Source: Ottelia alismoides
Lineage: Eukaryota; Streptophyta; Magnoliopsida; Alismatales; Hydrocharitaceae
Reading direction: 5' to 3'
NCBI GenBank assembly: GCA_037367405.1
Contig: JAZKJV010006949.1
Location: 205,769-269,768 of the forward strand
Length of the DNA stretch: 64,000 nt
The first letter of the stretch is position 1, and each line of letters starts with the position of its first letter. Below the pieces are notes generated by a model, which saw only the letters and a list, made by a program, of their open reading frames with translations, did not search any database and was not told the DNA's origin. A program made the position numbers and the translations under genes. This document shows positions 23,701 to 33,560 of the stretch, one piece after another.

Positions 23701-26700
23701 AGAAACTTTTTTTTCTTTTTCAACTAGAGAGATGGGAGAATGCTTGTCATGGCATGGAAAAACAAGGCATTTGTATCCCTCATACAAGACTTGAATGGTA
23801 CCAAACACTTTCAAGATTAGACTCAACTCTTTACATTAACCATTGTTAGATATCAATGGATCAATTGATTAAAAAACAAATGAGATGCCTGAAAATCTCA
23901 CAAGTTAATTGAAAATAACACAGGCGTAATGGAAGTTAGGCAAAGAACTATAAGCCAATCTAGAAAGGAAAATTAGTCGAGTGAGAAATACTTGAGTCGA
24001 TTGAATCCCAGATTAGTTAGTAGATCAGAAGGATCGATCAAGCGGTCAGATGCTAAGAATTATATACTAGATGAAATGAACATTGAGATTGATGCAGCGT
24101 GATCTCAAATTATAGGGCCGAATTTTTAATTAATTTAGTGGCCAATTTTATTTACGTTTTTTTAAGTATCGTATCTCTAATTAAATAAATGAGATTGCAT
24201 GTAATCTCAATCAATTAGTTGTCGATTTTGAATTTCAAATTAGTTAGAGTCATTTTAGGGTAAATTGGTTATCAATTTAAATTAATTTCTATTTTTGTAA
24301 TGTTATCCCTCCTATATAAAGGGATGAGGGTCCAATATTTTTAACAAGTTCAGTGATAATTAAAATTGAGATTTTACCTCCCTCTCTATTTTCTCTCCTC
24401 TCTAAACGTGGTCTTCACGGTTCTTCTTCTTCAACCCCTCGTTCCCGACGAGTTTTCTTCTTCGCAACCCCTCTCTTTCTCCACCGAAATTCCACCTCAC
24501 AAATATTTTTATTTTTATCGTCGACGCCGAAATTCCTTCTGCATCATTTGGTATCAGAGCATGGCCTACAGATCGTCCTCACGATCTGACGATCCGTACA
24601 GGCGTTCACGCCGGCAGGCAACGAAAGACTACCATGCGTTACGACGAGCCGAGGAATTATACAAACAGGACATGGACGCGCGACGTGAGATCCAGATGGC
24701 CCAGTCCAAATGTCGAGAGATAATGGCTAATCTCAAGGCTATGTGCGCCCCATCAAAGCCTCCATCCGTCGAAGCCGCTGCTGCGAGTTTTGACGAAGAA
24801 CGTCTCGCTGTGGAAGACGAAACGACTGCTGTCCAGGCCGTTAGAAGAAAAAAAACGAAGAAACGATGGCTGCACAGGTATTTTCAGATTCACCAACTTC
24901 CCCGAACTCGACCCCCACCCCATCCGCCCTTGCGCGGACCCCACCCACCATCCTAGCCGCACCTACGGCCCCCGCCCAGCCCCCAACCTCGCCGACGGAC
25001 ACCCCCGCGACCCCCAACCCCACCGGTGACACAGCCCCGTCCACCGCCTTCCCCCTCCACAGCCCCAAACCACCTCACGCCGGCCCCTCACCATCCCAGA
25101 CCCTCGCCCCGCCAACACCCGCTGCCCCCACCCTCGCACCAACGCCAGCGTCCCCACCCCTTCCGCCTTCCCCTGCGCATCACCACCTGCATCCACCCAC
25201 GGGCCCGCAACCCCCCTGCGCATCACCGCCTACCCCTCTTCCGCTGCCCCCCCCGCACCTCTCGGCCTCGCCACCCGTGACCTACCCCTGCACCGCCCCT
25301 TCTCCCTACAGGCCAAGCCACCGCGCCCACAACCCCCGCGCTGCCGCCCCCAAACCCCATCCGAGCCGCCTACGCCTCCCCCTCCCTCTCCCTCTCGCAG
25401 CCCTAACCAGGACCCCCCTCCTCCTCCCGCTACCCCACGGCTCCTCCCTCGCCATTCCCTCGTCCCACAGCAGCCGCCGCCCCAAATCGATAAGCCCCTG
25501 GCGGCCCCCCAGTGCCCGTGCCCTCCCGCGCCAAACCCCTAACGACCCCCACCTCCCCGCAGAGCCGCACCGGCCCCGCCCGCGAAATCGCCGCCCCAGC
25601 CAGCGCCACCAAGTCGCCGCCGCCGCCAGCTTGTCGGAGATACCCTGCCGCCCTCCAGCGCATAAAAAGAAGGCTCGAACCCTAACAGAACTGAGATTGA
25701 TGGTACCCGAATCCCTGGAAGAATGGGATTGGAAAGCAAGGGGGGGAAATTGCAAAATTAAATTCCCTAAACCCCCTATTTGCAGAAAGACCAAAGGCAA
25801 TAAGAATGAGGGGGGGCAAAAATTGCACCCACACCCCCGGCGGCAGAAATATTTAAAAAAGGGCTACAAAGCAGAAATTTGGAGACCCTCCTTATCCAAA
25901 TAGGACTAGGGCCTTGGGTTTCCCCTATATAAGGACCCCATGGCTTCATTCCTTGGACACATCTCCTCTTCTCCTTTCCTTGTGCCATTGCTTCACTATG
26001 GATTCTCCAAGGGCCATATTATTCATGCCTCATCAATTTTTCCATCATCACAATGAGGATGCAAAATTCCAGAAGATGTCGCCGTTTGCGCCACACATGT
26101 TCTTCCACCACGAAAGTCGCGCCCGCATATGGAGTCCGCCATTTGTCCCACACCAGTTCTTCCAGAAGATGGCGGAGCACGCAGATTCGACCTCCACGCT
26201 GACATCAAGCAATTCGTCGGGAGACGTATTTTTGAAGCGGAGGAGAGTTGATGCAGCGTGATCTCAAATTATAGGGCCGGATTTTTAATTGATTTAGTGG
26301 ACAATTTTATTTACGTTTTTTTTAATTATCGTATCTCTAATTAAATAAATGAGATTGCATGTAATCTCAATCAATTAGTTGTCGATTTTGAATTTCAAAT
26401 TAGTTAGAGTCATTTTAGGGTAAATTGGTTGTCAATTTAAATTAATTTCTATTTTTGTAATGTCATCCCTCCTATATAAAAGGATGAGGGTCCAATGTTT
26501 TTAACAAGTTCAGTGATAATTAAAATTGAGATTTTACCTCCCTCTCTATTTTCTCTCCTCTCTCAACGTGGTCTTCACGGTTCTTCTTCTTCAACCCCTC
26601 GTTCCCGACGAGTTTTCTTCTTCGCAACCCCTCTCTTTCTCCACCGAAATTCCACCTCACAAATATTTTTATTTTTATCGTCGACGCCGAAATTCCTTCT

Positions 26701-29700
26701 GCATCAGAGATTATTGTTCACGTGATAATAGTCACTAATCAAAGTTATCAACCAGCTGAAAAGTTAAGAGTCGAGTGGTTCAAAATAGGAGTCAACAGGA
26801 AGAAAATTAGTCAAATAAAAATCCAATCACTCGGCTGATTTGGTTGAAAACAAGAGTATGTATGAGATAAGTATAAATCTCTTATTAAACACTCAAAACT
26901 CTTTGGCCTTAACTTCTTTTGGTCTTCTCTTCATCCTTAACTATAGCATCAAATCATTGTCTTCATGATACGGCTTCTTGAAGTTATTCCTCAAGTTACA
27001 CATTGAATTAACCTTGTAACTCGATCTTCACGATTTTTAGGTATGTTCTTCCATGATGTGTCCTTCCTCAACAAATATTTCGATTACTTCACATATCTAA
27101 AGAGCAAGCTAATACAAAATCTTTTTATTATTGTTAAAATTGCATGCATGTGTATATGTTCCAACATTCTCTTGTTTTTTTGTGACAAAACCATTTTGTT
27201 GCATTTAGCAAAATTTATATTTAAAATGTGTGCTAAAAACTTTTTGAGTACCTCTCCCTTTTTGTTTGAAAATCTCTTTTTAAAAAATGACTTCTTCGAT
27301 ATATAGCTCCCTTGTCAAACATTATCAAAAAGTGAGGGTTATAATTTCACATTTCTGTTTTGAAAAAATCCTTGAGATATTATATAACATCTTGATATTG
27401 AAAACATTTCTAAAAATTTGTTTTCTTCCAAGGCTCTCTTTTTTTCTTTTGTCTAAGAACTCTCCATTTATTTTATACTTAAGGCTCTTTCTAAATGATA
27501 TGGAGGGATCATAGCCAATGCCATGCATGATCTACCTAAGGAGTAGAGATAGGAAGTCAGCTAGCATTCCTAGCGAAGGTGGACTTTTCCAAACGTTGAA
27601 GCTCATTTAAGAAGACATCCATCCATGTCCTTAGCCCAGATGATCCGTTGGTTAATATAGGTGACATTTATAATGGTGTAATTGGACATTATGCTTCCTG
27701 CTTATCGCAGTTCTGCACCATGGTATCAGCAAATAACTCTTTTGATACCTTTGGTAATTTATATCCTTTGGGGTTATTTTGCAATCTTCCTTGATGTCAA
27801 AACAAACGTTTATTTCTTAACAAATTTTGAATTAGAAGCACTAAAAGTAACTTTTTGTTTTAATTAATGAACCAAGCTTGCAAAAGTTGACTAACTAGTC
27901 AGATCATGAGGGTGTCTGATCAGAAAAAAAGCATAGCAAGCTGATCAATCAGACTCCCCATCGTTGGCCCAATTAGTCGGCTGATAGCTGACTAGGTTGA
28001 TTAGTCTGCCAATTTTTAGCAAGGACTTATGATTCTTTTCTTTTGATTTTTAAAAGCAAACAAATAGTAATATGCTTAATGTTTGGTTAGAACTCAATTG
28101 CTCCTTTATTTTATTATAGTAGATTTGAAAGTGTAAAAATATATGCATGAAAACTATTTACACATTTAAAATAATTGAAAGACATAAAACTGACTAAATT
28201 TGATTGGTCAGTCTAAAGAGAATTATTCCTTAGTCGTTGATCAAACCGATTGAACTTTGACTACTGACTTTTGCAAGTTAGGATCCAATTAGACATGCTT
28301 ACAACCACTCAAAATACTTAAACCCAAGTTAACAAATAACCCTCCCCACCACTTATAACACATACTTACACTTTGTGAGTTTTCCATGTGAGACAAATTT
28401 TTTGAGCGTTACACGAACTCTCCTAAAGCTAAAACTTCCATCAAGTGCTCGGCATATGAACGATTTTTTTCTTCGTCATCAAGAAGGTTATCCATTTTTG
28501 TAGTAAAACCATAGCATGGCCCAACCGAGTGTGAGAACCAATTTAATCTTCTGAAGTTATTTCTTTAGGCTCCAGCTCTTTCCGTTGAGCTACAACCAAC
28601 CCCCACTTCCCTCACTCATTCATTGTCACAAAGGATTCACTCTTAATATTTTTATTTAGGTAGTTATTATATTTTATAGTTATTTTTATTAAATTTGATA
28701 AGTTCAATATATTCAGAAATTCATCCACTTAGCCATTTAATATATGAGGGAAAGTCATGTTACAAGTATTCAGTGTTGCAGAAGTCGGTATTCCGTATTC
28801 AGTCGAAGGGGTTACTGAATAAAAAGTAATCGGTATTCGGGCGACTATTCAAAATTATTCGGTTTGTATTTTTTTAATTATTTTAAATACAAAGATGATT
28901 CCTAATACGTATATTCTTATATATTTATACATATATTATCATCAATCAACAAGAATCCAACAAAAAAGTATCCATTAACAACATATATATACAAAGCTTT
29001 GACATTTTTGGTAATATCGTCACAAATGGTAACTCTTGAGAATTTAAAAAATCCAGCATTTAACTACCAGTCGGCTAGTCGGTTCAATAATCGGACCGAC
29101 TACTCAAAATTATTCGATTTGTATTTTTTAATTATTTTAAATATAAAAATGATTCTTAATACGTATATTCTTATGTGTTTATACATATGTTATCATCAAT
29201 CAACAAGAATCCAACAAAAAAGTATCCATTAACAACATACATATACAAAGCTTTGACATTTTTGGTAATATCATCACAAATGGTAACTCTTGATAATTTA
29301 AAAAATACATTAAAAAAATCCAGCCTTTAACTACCAGTCGGTCGAATAATCGGACCGACTGCTCGGTTAAGCCGATTATTGGTCGACTAGAGGTTATTCA
29401 GTCGCCCCCCCCCCCCCCCGCAACTAGAGGTTATTCAGTCGGGACCCCCCCTGCACCTCATAGTCGGATTGAATAATCATCCTAGATTCCTAGTCAGCCA
29501 ATTATTGCAACACTGCAAGTATTTCATTACTTATTCTGGGTATAACATTGAAAAAAAAAAGTTAACTCTACAATTTAGCCTGCCAAAATTACTGGAATAT
29601 GGGGATGACCCTCCAACAACTTGTTTAAAAAGAACAGGTAACCAACAACAACATTGCCCACAAAATACCCTTCCGACTAAACTAACCCTCAAGGTCCCCT

Positions 29701-32140
29701 AATTCTTTGAATCATTGCAACTACATTGATAGTTTTAATAATTTCAGCACATAACTTTATTAACTTCCACGGACCCAGACTTTACTCTCTAAAGCACCCA
29801 ACTACGAAAACAATATAAACTAAAGCTCGTAACTTGCAAAAATTCCATGTAAATTTAGAGCATTTACATGATGAGAATACGTATGTTAATGGTCCAGTTC
29901 GACCACCTGAGATCTTCACTAGCAAAGGCCAAAAAAAGCTTCTAGTAGTTAGCCTTGAGTTATTGTTAAGGTTTCGTGTTTGATCTACATAGCTGATTCA
30001 AGGTCTCTGCCAAAATTGTTCCAAAAAGATAATAATTTTTAACATGAAAATCTGTTTTCCATGTCACCAATGATTAACGTTTCCTTGGTGCTGAAAGTTC
30101 AACTTGATAAAGAATAAACCCAAGTTCAAATTAGCAAGCTTAATACTCACATGCTTAAAAAAATATAAACCTCATTTTTTGAATAAATGTCACAGAAACT
30201 AAAAACAAAGGGTAACAGTAAAACAAGTTGGGCACTCATAACTTAGCTAGCAGGTGTCGATGGTTACCTTCCCATGGCATCATATGTCGCCGCAAGATTA
30301 CTATACACGGCAAGTGTGTCTGGATGAAACTGCCCATATTCCTTCTGTAATATATCACGTGCTTCTTCAAACAGAGCAGCTGCTTCATCTATCTTATATA
30401 ACTGTACACATGTCAACCCCATCTGGTTAAGTACAACTCCAAAGAACGCTGACTTCCTCTCTCCACTGTCCCGCAGTTTTGTGATCGCACTTTCGAATGA
30501 CCTTTTAGCGTCTTCATACCTACCGATCATATAATACATAACCCCCATCTGAGCCTCAATGCCCGCAACAGTGCTTCGCTGCCCGGGAGAGTCCTCCAAC
30601 AGACTGAGTGCCTTCTGCAACAACTTCACCGCCTCCTCAGGCTCACTCACGGACTCATAAATGGAAGATATCTCTGCCAAGCCCCCAGCAATCTCTTCTG
30701 AAGTAGTCCCTGGGACAGGCTTTGCATAGATCCGAAGGGCATTCTCACAGTACGACTTTGATTCCCTGAGCTTGCCAGTCTTATAATAGAGATCTGCAAG
30801 TCGTACGAATACAGATGCAACTGAAGGGTGATTGTCTCCTTTGGTGGACTTGAAGACAGTGAGGGCCTTCTGATACGAGAAGATGGCTTCATCAAATCGA
30901 CCAAGGTTGAGATAGGTGTTTCCAATATTGACATCAATTTGTGCTACGTCATTGTCTTTCCCATTGGCAATCATGGCCATCGAGGCAAGAACGAGGTGTT
31001 CCAGAGCCATATCAAAATCACCCTTGGCTTCATAAATCAGGGCCATCAGACGGCGGTCAGTTGCCTCCTCGAGTGATGCCGGCGCACTATGCTCGCGATG
31101 GATCTCAAGTGTCTTCTTACAAAGCCTTTCTGCCTCGTCAAACTGCATCGCCTGAACATATGCCTCAGCAAGGTACCTGCAATCATTCCCAAAATTCGAT
31201 CTCTCAAGATACTTAACTTTACTATCAGCAGTAAAAACCAATCTCTCAAAACTCATATAAAATCACTTTCATAAAACATCGCAATTAGTCAAACATGAAG
31301 CATTGCAACTAGATTACAGGAAAATGTATGTATCTCTAGACATTGGCTATCCCTATAAGATAATTTTTATACAGTGATTTTTAATATCATGAATTGCTCT
31401 GCCGGGAAGATAGTTTGTATGATTCGGATCTAATGTCAAATTCGATTATAAACTGCAATTGACTAAAATTTGAGATCTCTTCCAGAATTGGAGTTCCCGT
31501 AGCACTACCTGCAGGTCTCAGCAACACGCGGATCCGACTCCCCAAGCGCCTCGATCTGTATGGTGAGGCCCTCGGAGTAGCAGCGGATGGACTCGTCAAC
31601 ACGGCCTAGCATGGAATGGGTATCCCCAAGCTGCATCCAGCCGGAGAACTTGGCGAGGGCGTGGTCCATCCCACGTGCGACCTCGGGGACACCGATGGCC
31701 CTCTCGAGAACGGGGACGGCCTCGTCGAACCTACCGAGGGTGCAGAGGATGGCGGCAGTGACGTGGAGGCTCATGGCGAGCTCGAGGGACCTCGGCGGGT
31801 CATCTCCCTCGGCGGCGGCGCAGCGCTCGAAGGATCGGGTGGCGCGGACGGCGTAGTCAAGGGCTTTGGCGGGGCCCTCGCCGGAGGCAACGGTATCTCG
31901 GGCGAGCTTGAGGAGGAAGGGGCCGAGGTCGGGGTTGTCGAGGGCGGCGGAGTCCTCGAGCGGAGGCTTGGGCTTGGGGCTGGCGTTCTTATTGGGGCGG
32001 GAGGAGGAGGGGGACTTGCGGGATGGTTGGGATTTGGTGGTGTCGGCGGGAGGGGGGCGGATCTGGGAGTCGGAAGGCGGCGGCGGGATCTGAGGAGGGG
32101 AGGGGGGAGCGGCGTCCGTGGGGGTCACGAGGCCCGGCAT
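17561..32140 (-). CDS. Kinesin-light-chain-related TPR protein (KLCR/CMU type), three exons
   Basis: Exons on -: 32140-31509, 31176-30268 and 17792-17561, giving 590 codons. Both introns split an Arg codon in phase 2 (AG|G) at GT-AG sites. The protein starts MPGLVTPTDAAPP, has a Pro/Ser/Lys-rich tail of about 80 residues, then tetratricopeptide repeats through about residue 520, and ends in a basic tail GRARNRKPKSLENLLG ... RWPSLGFRS. This matches the Arabidopsis KLCR1-3 (CMU) family in layout and is near its usual length of about 600 residues. In Arabidopsis those proteins tie cellulose-synthase-guiding microtubules to the cell cortex. An in-frame Met 23 codons earlier (32209) is possible, but the MPGLV start matches the family. 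The gene looks intact. Its second intron is about 12.5 kb and full of transposons. Confidence 0.93.
18270..18640 (-). repeat. Copia-like solo LTR remnant
   Basis: On - it has a TATA-like cttatataaaggag box near 18490, then a CT-rich leader. It ends ctttctgcatcaa before tgtggtat, which looks like a decayed primer-binding site. No interior is attached. The 109-codon frame on - inside it is not a gene. Confidence 0.4.
18646..18775 (+). repeat. Left terminal inverted repeat of the Pack-MULE
   Basis: It pairs with 20082-20211 in reverse, with a few mismatches and a small indel. Confidence 0.8.
18802..19506 (-). pseudogene. Captured GATL (GT8) gene fragment inside the Pack-MULE
   Basis: An open frame of 234 codons starts with MASLRLLPARG, then a hydrophobic signal-anchor (residues 13-31) and the GT8 region: KVHIAMTLDANYLRGTMAAI (67-86), NVKFHFL (98-104), LNYARIYLADMLPSDVSRVI (151-170) and YLDSDVIVVDDIAILW (171-186) with the DxD metal site at 173-175. 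GATL proteins act in the Golgi on pectin or xylan and are about 340-390 residues long. Homology stops near residue 194 and the last 40 residues are MULE sequence. The catalytic C-terminal half is therefore missing. No internal stop breaks the captured part, so capture may be recent or the frame may be kept by chance. Confidence 0.88.
19557..19565 (-). promoter_or_regulatory. TATA box captured with the GATL fragment
   Basis: On - it reads gatatatag, 51-59 bp before the captured ATG. A transcript start near 19530 would fit. It seems to be the parent gene's core promoter carried along. Activity is inferred. Confidence 0.5.
20082..20211 (-). repeat. Right terminal inverted repeat of the Pack-MULE
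   Basis: Its reverse complement starts gggattttatcacttgtg and follows the left TIR to about its 130th base. Confidence 0.8.
20885..21475 (+). repeat. Diverged tandem duplication of about 300 bp
   Basis: Copy 1 (about 20885-21175) and copy 2 (about 21192-21475) share ttcttaatgcccctccatca, accgttgcaatcttg, aaaaaaatcactggccta, gatttatatgttcctcca and tactctgacttg in the same order. There are many point differences, so it is old. Non-coding intron sequence. Confidence 0.8.
21930..23457 (+). pseudogene. Copia reverse transcriptase/RNase H, decayed
   Basis: Reading frames on + follow the copia pol order. First a broken ACRWVFTIK part, then TQTYGIDYFETSPVARVRSI, YQLDVKSVFLYGDLEEEVYT, and AIYVDDMVVTGDD (catalytic YVDD near 22497). 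RNase H follows: TRYRSLVGKLLYPIVTRLDI, YTDANYASSLEDCRST, WPSKKHKMVSISSAKAKY, LYCDNKYATYI, TKHVEVDGHFIRD and QLVDIFTKAL. Stops, frameshifts and a missing front half show it is dead. It lies opposite to KLCR within intron 2. Confidence 0.88.
23458..23618 (+). repeat. 3' LTR of the decayed copia element (about 160 bp)
   Basis: A purine tract cttgagggagaa stands just before tgttagagtcatt. The LTR runs through a TATA-like ctatataagaaac box (about 23549) and ends near caatcttaca. No matching 5' LTR was found in the window. Confidence 0.6.
24090..24546 (+). repeat. 5' LTR
   Basis: It starts tgatgca and ends tgcatca, with a TATA box cctatataaagg near 24311 and a CT-rich leader after it. Confidence 0.93.
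24561..24956 (+). CDS. Gag-like or leader ORF of the compact LTR element
   Basis: The ATG follows the primer-binding site at once. The product of 131 residues starts MAYRSSSRSDDPYRRSRRQA, is highly charged, and has a predicted helix (ALRRAEELYKQDMDARREIQ, about residues 26-45), then a basic block RRKKTKKR and a proline-rich end. The charged helical start is like the front of some plant retrotransposon gag proteins, but I recognise no domain. Confidence 0.5.
   Translation: MAYRSSSRSDDPYRRSRRQATKDYHALRRAEELYKQDMDARREIQMAQSKCREIMANLKAMCAPSKPPSVEAAAASFDEERLAVEDETTAVQAVRRKKTKKRWLHRYFQIHQLPRTRPPPHPPLRGPHPPS
24866..25903 (+). other. GC-rich proline-coding open frame in the element interior
   Basis: The 345-codon frame, overlapping the first ORF, encodes a chain very rich in Pro, Ala, Ser, Thr and His, with no domain recognised. 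The base make-up (C-rich on +) differs sharply from the AT-rich LTRs and intron. It may be captured host sequence or a composition artefact. A long frame on - (25306-25800) mirrors it. Confidence 0.35.
25925..25934 (+). promoter_or_regulatory. Internal TATA box of the compact LTR element
   Basis: ctatataagg stands 73 bp before an ATG at 25998, with a CT-rich leader between. This spacing is like a plant core promoter and is distinct from the LTR's own TATA box. Confidence 0.5.
25998..26261 (+). CDS. Small ORF with three F-x-P-H-x-F-F repeats
   Basis: The 87-residue product starts MDSPRAILF. It holds FMPHQFF (9-15), FAPHMFF (30-36) and FVPHQFF (49-55), spaced 21 and 19 residues, with FQKM after the first and third. 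A Ser/Thr stretch and a basic LKRRRVD end follow; the final four codons lie in the 3' LTR. I know no family with this pattern. It follows the internal TATA box, so it could be expressed, but this is unproven. Confidence 0.4.
   Translation: MDSPRAILFMPHQFFHHHNEDAKFQKMSPFAPHMFFHHESRARIWSPPFVPHQFFQKMAEHADSTSTLTSSNSSGDVFLKRRRVDAA
26249..26706 (+). repeat. 3' LTR
   Basis: A near-identical partner of 24090-24546. High identity implies recent insertion. Confidence 0.93.
28771..29515. mobile_element. Complete non-autonomous hAT element (745 bp)
   Basis: The ends are exact inverted repeats cagtgttgca and tgcaacactg. Identical 8-bp target copies caagtatt flank them (28763-28770 and 29516-29523), the mark of hAT transposons. 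Subterminal repeats of the ttcagtcg, tcggtcgaa and attcgg kind fill both ends. The interior is an imperfect direct duplication of about 240 bp (about 28849-29085 and 29099-29342). There is no transposase. A run of 15 C lies at 29405-29419. Confidence 0.9.
30268..31176 (-). CDS. KLCR exon 2 (TPR core)
   Basis: The exon encodes residues 212-513. The acceptor gattgcag precedes GTACCTTGCTGAGG (YLAEAY). TPR units are seen as AQMQFDEAERLCKKTLEI-like, LGRFDEAIFSYQKALTVF, TGKLRESKSYCENALRIY, VSEPEEAVKLLQKALSLL, IGRYEDAKRSFESAITKL and LYKIDEAAALFEEARDIL, spaced about 42 residues as in kinesin light chains. It ends ATYDAMG with a split Arg codon at donor gtaacc. Confidence 0.93.
31177..31508 (-). other. 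KLCR intron 1 (332 bp)
   Basis: An ordinary GT-AG intron with no inserted element. Confidence 0.85.
31509..32140 (-). CDS. KLCR exon 1
   Basis: This very GC-rich exon encodes residues 1-210. It has the disordered Pro/Ser/Lys N-terminus, then LGPFLLKLARDTVASGE and the first TPR-like helices (LCTLGRFDEAVPVLERAIG; LGRVDESIRCYSEGL). It ends GAGACCTGCAG before donor gtagtg. A long antisense open frame (about 223 codons on +) is a by-product of the high GC content. Confidence 0.92.
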
Positions 32141-32361
32141 GGCTTTGATTCGGTGACTGCGGAGGCTGAGGGAGAGAGAGCTTGTGCTTTTTGGTTGCTT
32201 AGAAGGCACTCTGTCAGGACCGGGGGAGCTGATGCTCTGTCAACTGCAACGTCTCGGGGGATCATCCATTCGGTAACATTTTGTTGAAGTGGGATAAGTC
32301 CTGCTTTTTCGCTTAAGCTCGGATGGGGACATGAGGTTTCTCCTATTGTTCTCAGCTTCCA
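32141..32361 (-). promoter_or_regulatory. Promoter region of the KLCR gene
   Basis: Only about 220 bp separate the start codon from the next element. No clear TATA box is seen on -. The part next to the ATG is rich in CT runs. The repeat element just upstream may have moved close to, or into, the promoter. Confidence 0.4.
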
Positions 32362-33560
32362 TGCGATGCAAGGAAGGCCGTATCGATATCAATATTAATT
32401 TGATCCAGAAATGGATATATCAGGATATATCGTTGAAAATATCAGAAATGATTCAAAAAATCATTTTTGTCATTTTTTCGGAAATGAAGATCATTCAAAA
32501 TATTAAAGCAACAAATAACCTACAAATACACACTTATGCCACATATATCGACCATTTATTGTCTATATATCACACATATCGGTCATCATATAGAACATAT
32601 CGTTGTTAATGTTTATTCCTGACCTTCAGATATTTGAATTGGATTTCATTCAATTTCTTATAAGATTAAATAACTTACAAATATACACTTTATTGACACA
32701 TATAGATCATTTGTGAAGACTATGATTATTATATTGTACATATCGATCATATCGATCATATCGAACATATCGTTGGTACTGTTAGTTGTTGACCTATATG
32801 TATTGAAAATGGAGTTCATCCAAATTCTTAGATCACTAAATAGCTTACAAATATACTCTTGGATCACACATATCGATCAATCTACGAAGCTTATATCGCA
32901 TATATCGATCATTTTGAACATATCGATATTAATGTTTGATTCTTGACTCGTAGACATTTTGTTTTGAAAAATTGACTTATAGATATTGGAAATCAATTTC
33001 ATTCAAGTCTTACAACATGAAATAACTTGTAAACACACACCAAGTTGAGGAACCACTATATGCACCCTCCTGTCGCACCATACCCTACCAGTGCAGGAGC
33101 AGCGCCTCTGACCCGAAACAAAATATATATAAATCATTGTGTATTTTAATACTAGGTGTAGCTAGATATATGTGTTTTAATAGTGGGTGTAGCTAGATAA
33201 GTAGTTGAATCAATCTTGAATGAATAATAGCATTGATATATAGAGGTATCGGCGAAATATCGACGATATCGATCGATATCCAGAATTTTTTCTACTGAAT
33301 CCAATCACTTTTTTACCGATATGAGCCGATATGGCAATATATCGTCGATATATCGACGATATATCGCTGATATCCCAATAAAGGAGATATTGGGTAATAT
33401 CGAAACCCCTATACCCTGTCGAAACTGATATATCGGCGATATATCGCTGATATCCCAATAAAAGGAGACATTGGGTAACATCGAAACCCCTATACCCTGT
33501 CGAAACTAATATATCGGCGATATATCGCCGATATATCGTTGATACAGCCTTCCATGCTTA
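32362..33560. mobile_element. Element of CGATATATCG palindromes and about 170-bp tandem units
   Basis: The outer blocks tgcaaggaaggccgtatcga (left) and gatacagccttccatgc (right) are imperfect inverted repeats. Four tandem units start with aaatarcttacaaata-like blocks at 32513, 32668, 32838 and 33020, each with atatcgatcat blocks. The right part has an 80-bp direct repeat (about 33357-33436 and 33437-33517) and many cgatatatcg palindromes. It is non-coding and probably a non-autonomous DNA transposon; superfamily not resolved. Confidence 0.6.

Larger units (their letters stand above)
24090..26706 (+). mobile_element. Complete non-autonomous LTR retrotransposon (2617 bp)
   Basis: Two direct LTRs of 457 and 458 bp, both tgatgcagcg...ttctgcatca, differ at only about ten positions. 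Identical 5-bp target copies gagat flank it (24085-24089 and 26707-26711). The primer-binding site tggtatcagagc (24549-24560) fits initiator-Met tRNA, and a purine tract gaagcggaggagag stands before the 3' LTR. No protease, RT or integrase is present. The interior of 1.7 kb holds a small gag-like ORF, a GC-rich proline-coding stretch, and an internal TATA box with a short ORF. It must have moved with proteins from another element. Confidence 0.93.
17793..30267 (-). other. KLCR intron 2 (about 12.5 kb, transposon-rich)
   Basis: The intron runs from donor gtaacc (30267) to acceptor gaacag (17793). It contains an LTR remnant (18270-18640), a Pack-MULE (18646-20211), a tandem duplication (20885-21475), a decayed copia (21930-23618), a complete LTR element (24090-26706) and a complete hAT element (28771-29515). 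The parts 17793-18270, 23619-24089, 26712-28762 and 29524-30267 hold no recognised feature. Confidence 0.88.

Noticed and set aside
25306..25800. 164-codon frame on - inside the compact LTR element
   Set aside because: It mirrors the proline-rich + strand, has no domain and no promoter on that strand.
31616..32287. 223-codon frame antisense to KLCR exon 1
   Set aside because: It is a shadow of the GC-rich sense exon; its Gly/Ala/Arg/Glu make-up follows from the complement.
32513..33200. Evenly spaced repeats that might suggest a CRISPR-like array
   Set aside because: Units are 155-182 bp, diverged, and in plant nuclear DNA. This is a tandem repeat in a transposon.
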